NCBI GenBank assembly: GCA_039649115.1
Contig: JBBWZQ010000242.1
Location: 1 to 32,176 of the forward strand
From: DATEJJ01 sp039649115
GTDB lineage: Bacteria > Actinomycetota > Actinomycetes > Mycobacteriales > Micromonosporaceae
Direction of reading: 5' to 3'
DNA length: 32,176 nucleotides
Each line of letters begins with the position of its first letter. Within the stretch, counting starts at the first letter, position 1. Of this stretch, positions 31,044 through 32,176 are shown one piece after another. The notes below the pieces were generated by a model. The model ran no database searches, was not told where the DNA came from, and saw only the letters and a program-made list of their open reading frames with translations. The position numbers and the translations under genes were made by a program.

Positions 31044-31922
31044 GTGGTCGCATTCCGGAGCCGCCGCCGGGCGGTACGGTTCGCCGGGCTGGCGAGCGTC
31101 GCCGTAGCGGCGGTGGTGCTGCTGTCCGGGTGCTCCGTAGACTCGGTGTTCCGGTTCGGCTGGCCGGTCAAGGGCATCAGTGAGCAGTCCAAGCAGATGT
31201 ACAACCTGTGGATCGGTTCGGTCATCGCCGCCCTGGCCGTCGGCTTCTTCGTATGGGGCCTGATCTTCTGGTGCGTCATCCGGTACCGCAAGCGCGGCGA
31301 GGAACTGCCCCCGCAGACCCGTTACAACATGCCGATGGAGCTGCTGTACACCGTGCTGCCGTTCCTGGTCATCGCCGTGCTCTTCTACTACACGGCGACG
31401 ATCGAGGCCGATGTCAACAGGATCCCGAAGAACCCCGACGTCACCGTCGACGTCGTCGCGTTCAAGTGGAACTGGCAGTTCGAGTACGAGGGAGTGACCA
31501 CACCCGACGGGCAGAAGGTCTCCACGATCGGTGCGAGCGACTACATCCCGGTGCTCGTGGTGCCGACGCACAAGACGATCCTGTTCGTGGAGAGCTCACC
31601 CGACGTGATCCACTCCTTCTGGGTACCCGAGCTGCTGTTCAAGCGCGACGTGTTCCCGGGCAACGTGAAGAACTCGTTCGCGGTGACCATCGACAAGGAG
31701 GGTGCGTACATCGGCCACTGCGCCGAGCTGTGCGGCACCTACCACTCGATGATGAACTTCGAGCTGCGCGCGGTACCGGCCGACGAGTACCAGAAGTTCC
31801 TCGCGGCCAAGCAGCAGGGGATGAGCACGCCGGACGCGCTGCGGACGGCCGGTGACCCGAACCCGCTCGCGACGACCACACACCCGTTCGACACCGACCG
31901 CGTTTCCCGTACCGCCAGCTGA
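31044..31922 (+). CDS. ctaC: Cytochrome c oxidase subunit II (lipoprotein)
   Basis: Electron-entry subunit of the aa3 oxidase, 292 residues. A basic N-terminus (VVAFRSRRRAVRF) and hydrophobic stretch end in the lipobox LLSGC with Cys30, so the mature form is lipid-anchored. Two TM helices follow (IGSVIAALAVGFFVWGLIFW and LLYTVLPFLVIAVLFYY), then the extracellular cupredoxin domain. All CuA ligands are present: His190 (IHSFWVPEL) and Cys226-Glu-Cys230-His234-Met237 in CAELCGTYHSMM. GTG 31044 has GGAGG 8 nt upstream. ctaF follows 27 bp later. From memory this matches Rv2200c-Rv2199c. In the bc1-aa3 supercomplex of actinobacteria this subunit receives electrons from the dihaem QcrC. Confidence 0.97.
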   Translation: MVAFRSRRRAVRFAGLASVAVAAVVLLSGCSVDSVFRFGWPVKGISEQSKQMYNLWIGSVIAALAVGFFVWGLIFWCVIRYRKRGEELPPQTRYNMPMELLYTVLPFLVIAVLFYYTATIEADVNRIPKNPDVTVDVVAFKWNWQFEYEGVTTPDGQKVSTIGASDYIPVLVVPTHKTILFVESSPDVIHSFWVPELLFKRDVFPGNVKNSFAVTIDKEGAYIGHCAELCGTYHSMMNFELRAVPADEYQKFLAAKQQGMSTPDALRTAGDPNPLATTTHPFDTDRVSRTAS

Positions 31923-31949
31923 CGGCACGTCGAGGATCGAGGACAGAAC

Positions 31950-32176
31950 ATGAAGAGCGAGTGGCGACTGTTCGGTCTGGTCGCGGCGTTCCTGTTCGTC
32001 GCCTGCATCGTGTACGTGCTGTGGACCAGGGCCGAGCTGGGTGCCGTGGACTGGATCGGGAGCACGGCGCTGGTCCTCTCCGGACTGCTGTGCGGGATGT
32101 GCGCCGGGTACTTCTGGTTCGTCTCCCGCCGCATCGACCCGCGCCCGGAGGACCGCCCCGACGCGGAGATGAGCGA
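31950..32176 (+). CDS. ctaF: Cytochrome c oxidase subunit IV (CtaF), 3' end missing
   Basis: Small membrane subunit of the actinobacterial aa3 oxidase. The visible 75 codons encode MKSEWRLFGLVAAFLFVACI and continue through the first TM helix, a loop WTRAELGAVDWIGSTAL, a second TM helix and SRRIDPRPEDRPDAEMS. This matches the CtaF pattern (FxxVxxFF, GTTAL, RRLDxRPED) that I recall from M. tuberculosis Rv2199c. ATG 31950 has GAGG 7 nt upstream. The frame runs off the right edge, so the remaining helices are not in view. Confidence 0.93.
   Translation, partial: MKSEWRLFGLVAAFLFVACIVYVLWTRAELGAVDWIGSTALVLSGLLCGMCAGYFWFVSRRIDPRPEDRPDAEMS

Overview
The window is high-GC actinomycete DNA. Dense genes, frequent GTG/TTG starts, GC-rich third codon positions and the individual protein families all fit this. 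A Micromonosporaceae-like origin is my best guess: the DNA is full of GGTACC palindromes and carries a WG-repeat/TPR protein and a CobU-CobT fusion of a style I associate with that family. The genus is not established. I find 32 protein-coding genes, two of them cut by the window edges (lipB on the left, ctaF on the right). I see no tRNA, rRNA, CRISPR array, transposase or integrase. No gene-free stretch exceeds about 230 bp.

Layout. (1) 1-6768, minus strand: a lipoylation/2-oxoacid dehydrogenase block reading lpd, sucB (E2 with two lipoyl domains), a TIGR01777-type epimerase, a polytopic membrane protein and lipB. (2) 6950-10037: a conserved 108-aa protein, leucyl aminopeptidase pepA and glycine-cleavage gcvT. 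(3) 10124-11929: a secreted alpha-amylase with a starch-binding domain, probably lineage-specific cargo. (4) 12155-14558: cobS and a cobU-cobT fusion whose CobT half has lost several signature loops. (5) 14611-17050: a 66-aa protein, a site-2 protease and a MarR regulator, facing an aldo/keto reductase. (6) 17077-21745: a WG-repeat/TPR protein divergent from a three-gene ABC-2 exporter. (7) 21729-23369: an XRE-cupin regulator divergent from azlCD, a branched-chain amino-acid exporter pair. (8) 23366-26745, minus strand: a DUF3043 membrane protein, murA and nadA. (9) 26815-29550, plus strand: glycerate kinase, an A-type Fe-S carrier and adenosine kinase adoK. (10) 29543-30897, minus strand: a cysteine desulfurase and a TusA-like sulfur carrier. 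(11) 31044-32176: ctaC and ctaF of the cytochrome aa3 oxidase.

Read in reverse, the backbone ctaF, ctaC, adoK, hesB, glycerate kinase, DUF3043, cobT, cobS, gcvT, pepA, sucB, epimerase, lipB matches from memory the Mycobacterium tuberculosis Rv2199c-Rv2217 order, including relative strand. The amylase, protease/MarR, WG/ABC, XRE/Azl and Csd/TusA groups are insertions or replacements in that backbone. Functional threads are lipoate metabolism (lipB, sucB, lpd, gcvT), Fe-S and sulfur handling (nadA, hesB, csd, tusA) and respiration (ctaC, ctaF).

Notable non-coding structure: GGTACC is about five-fold over-represented throughout. Five of six convergent gene pairs have 3' ends that overlap or lie within 3 bp. 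Several divergent genes look leaderless. There are three separate 15-bp tandem repeats, one of which duplicates a stop codon, and a strong hairpin in front of adoK.
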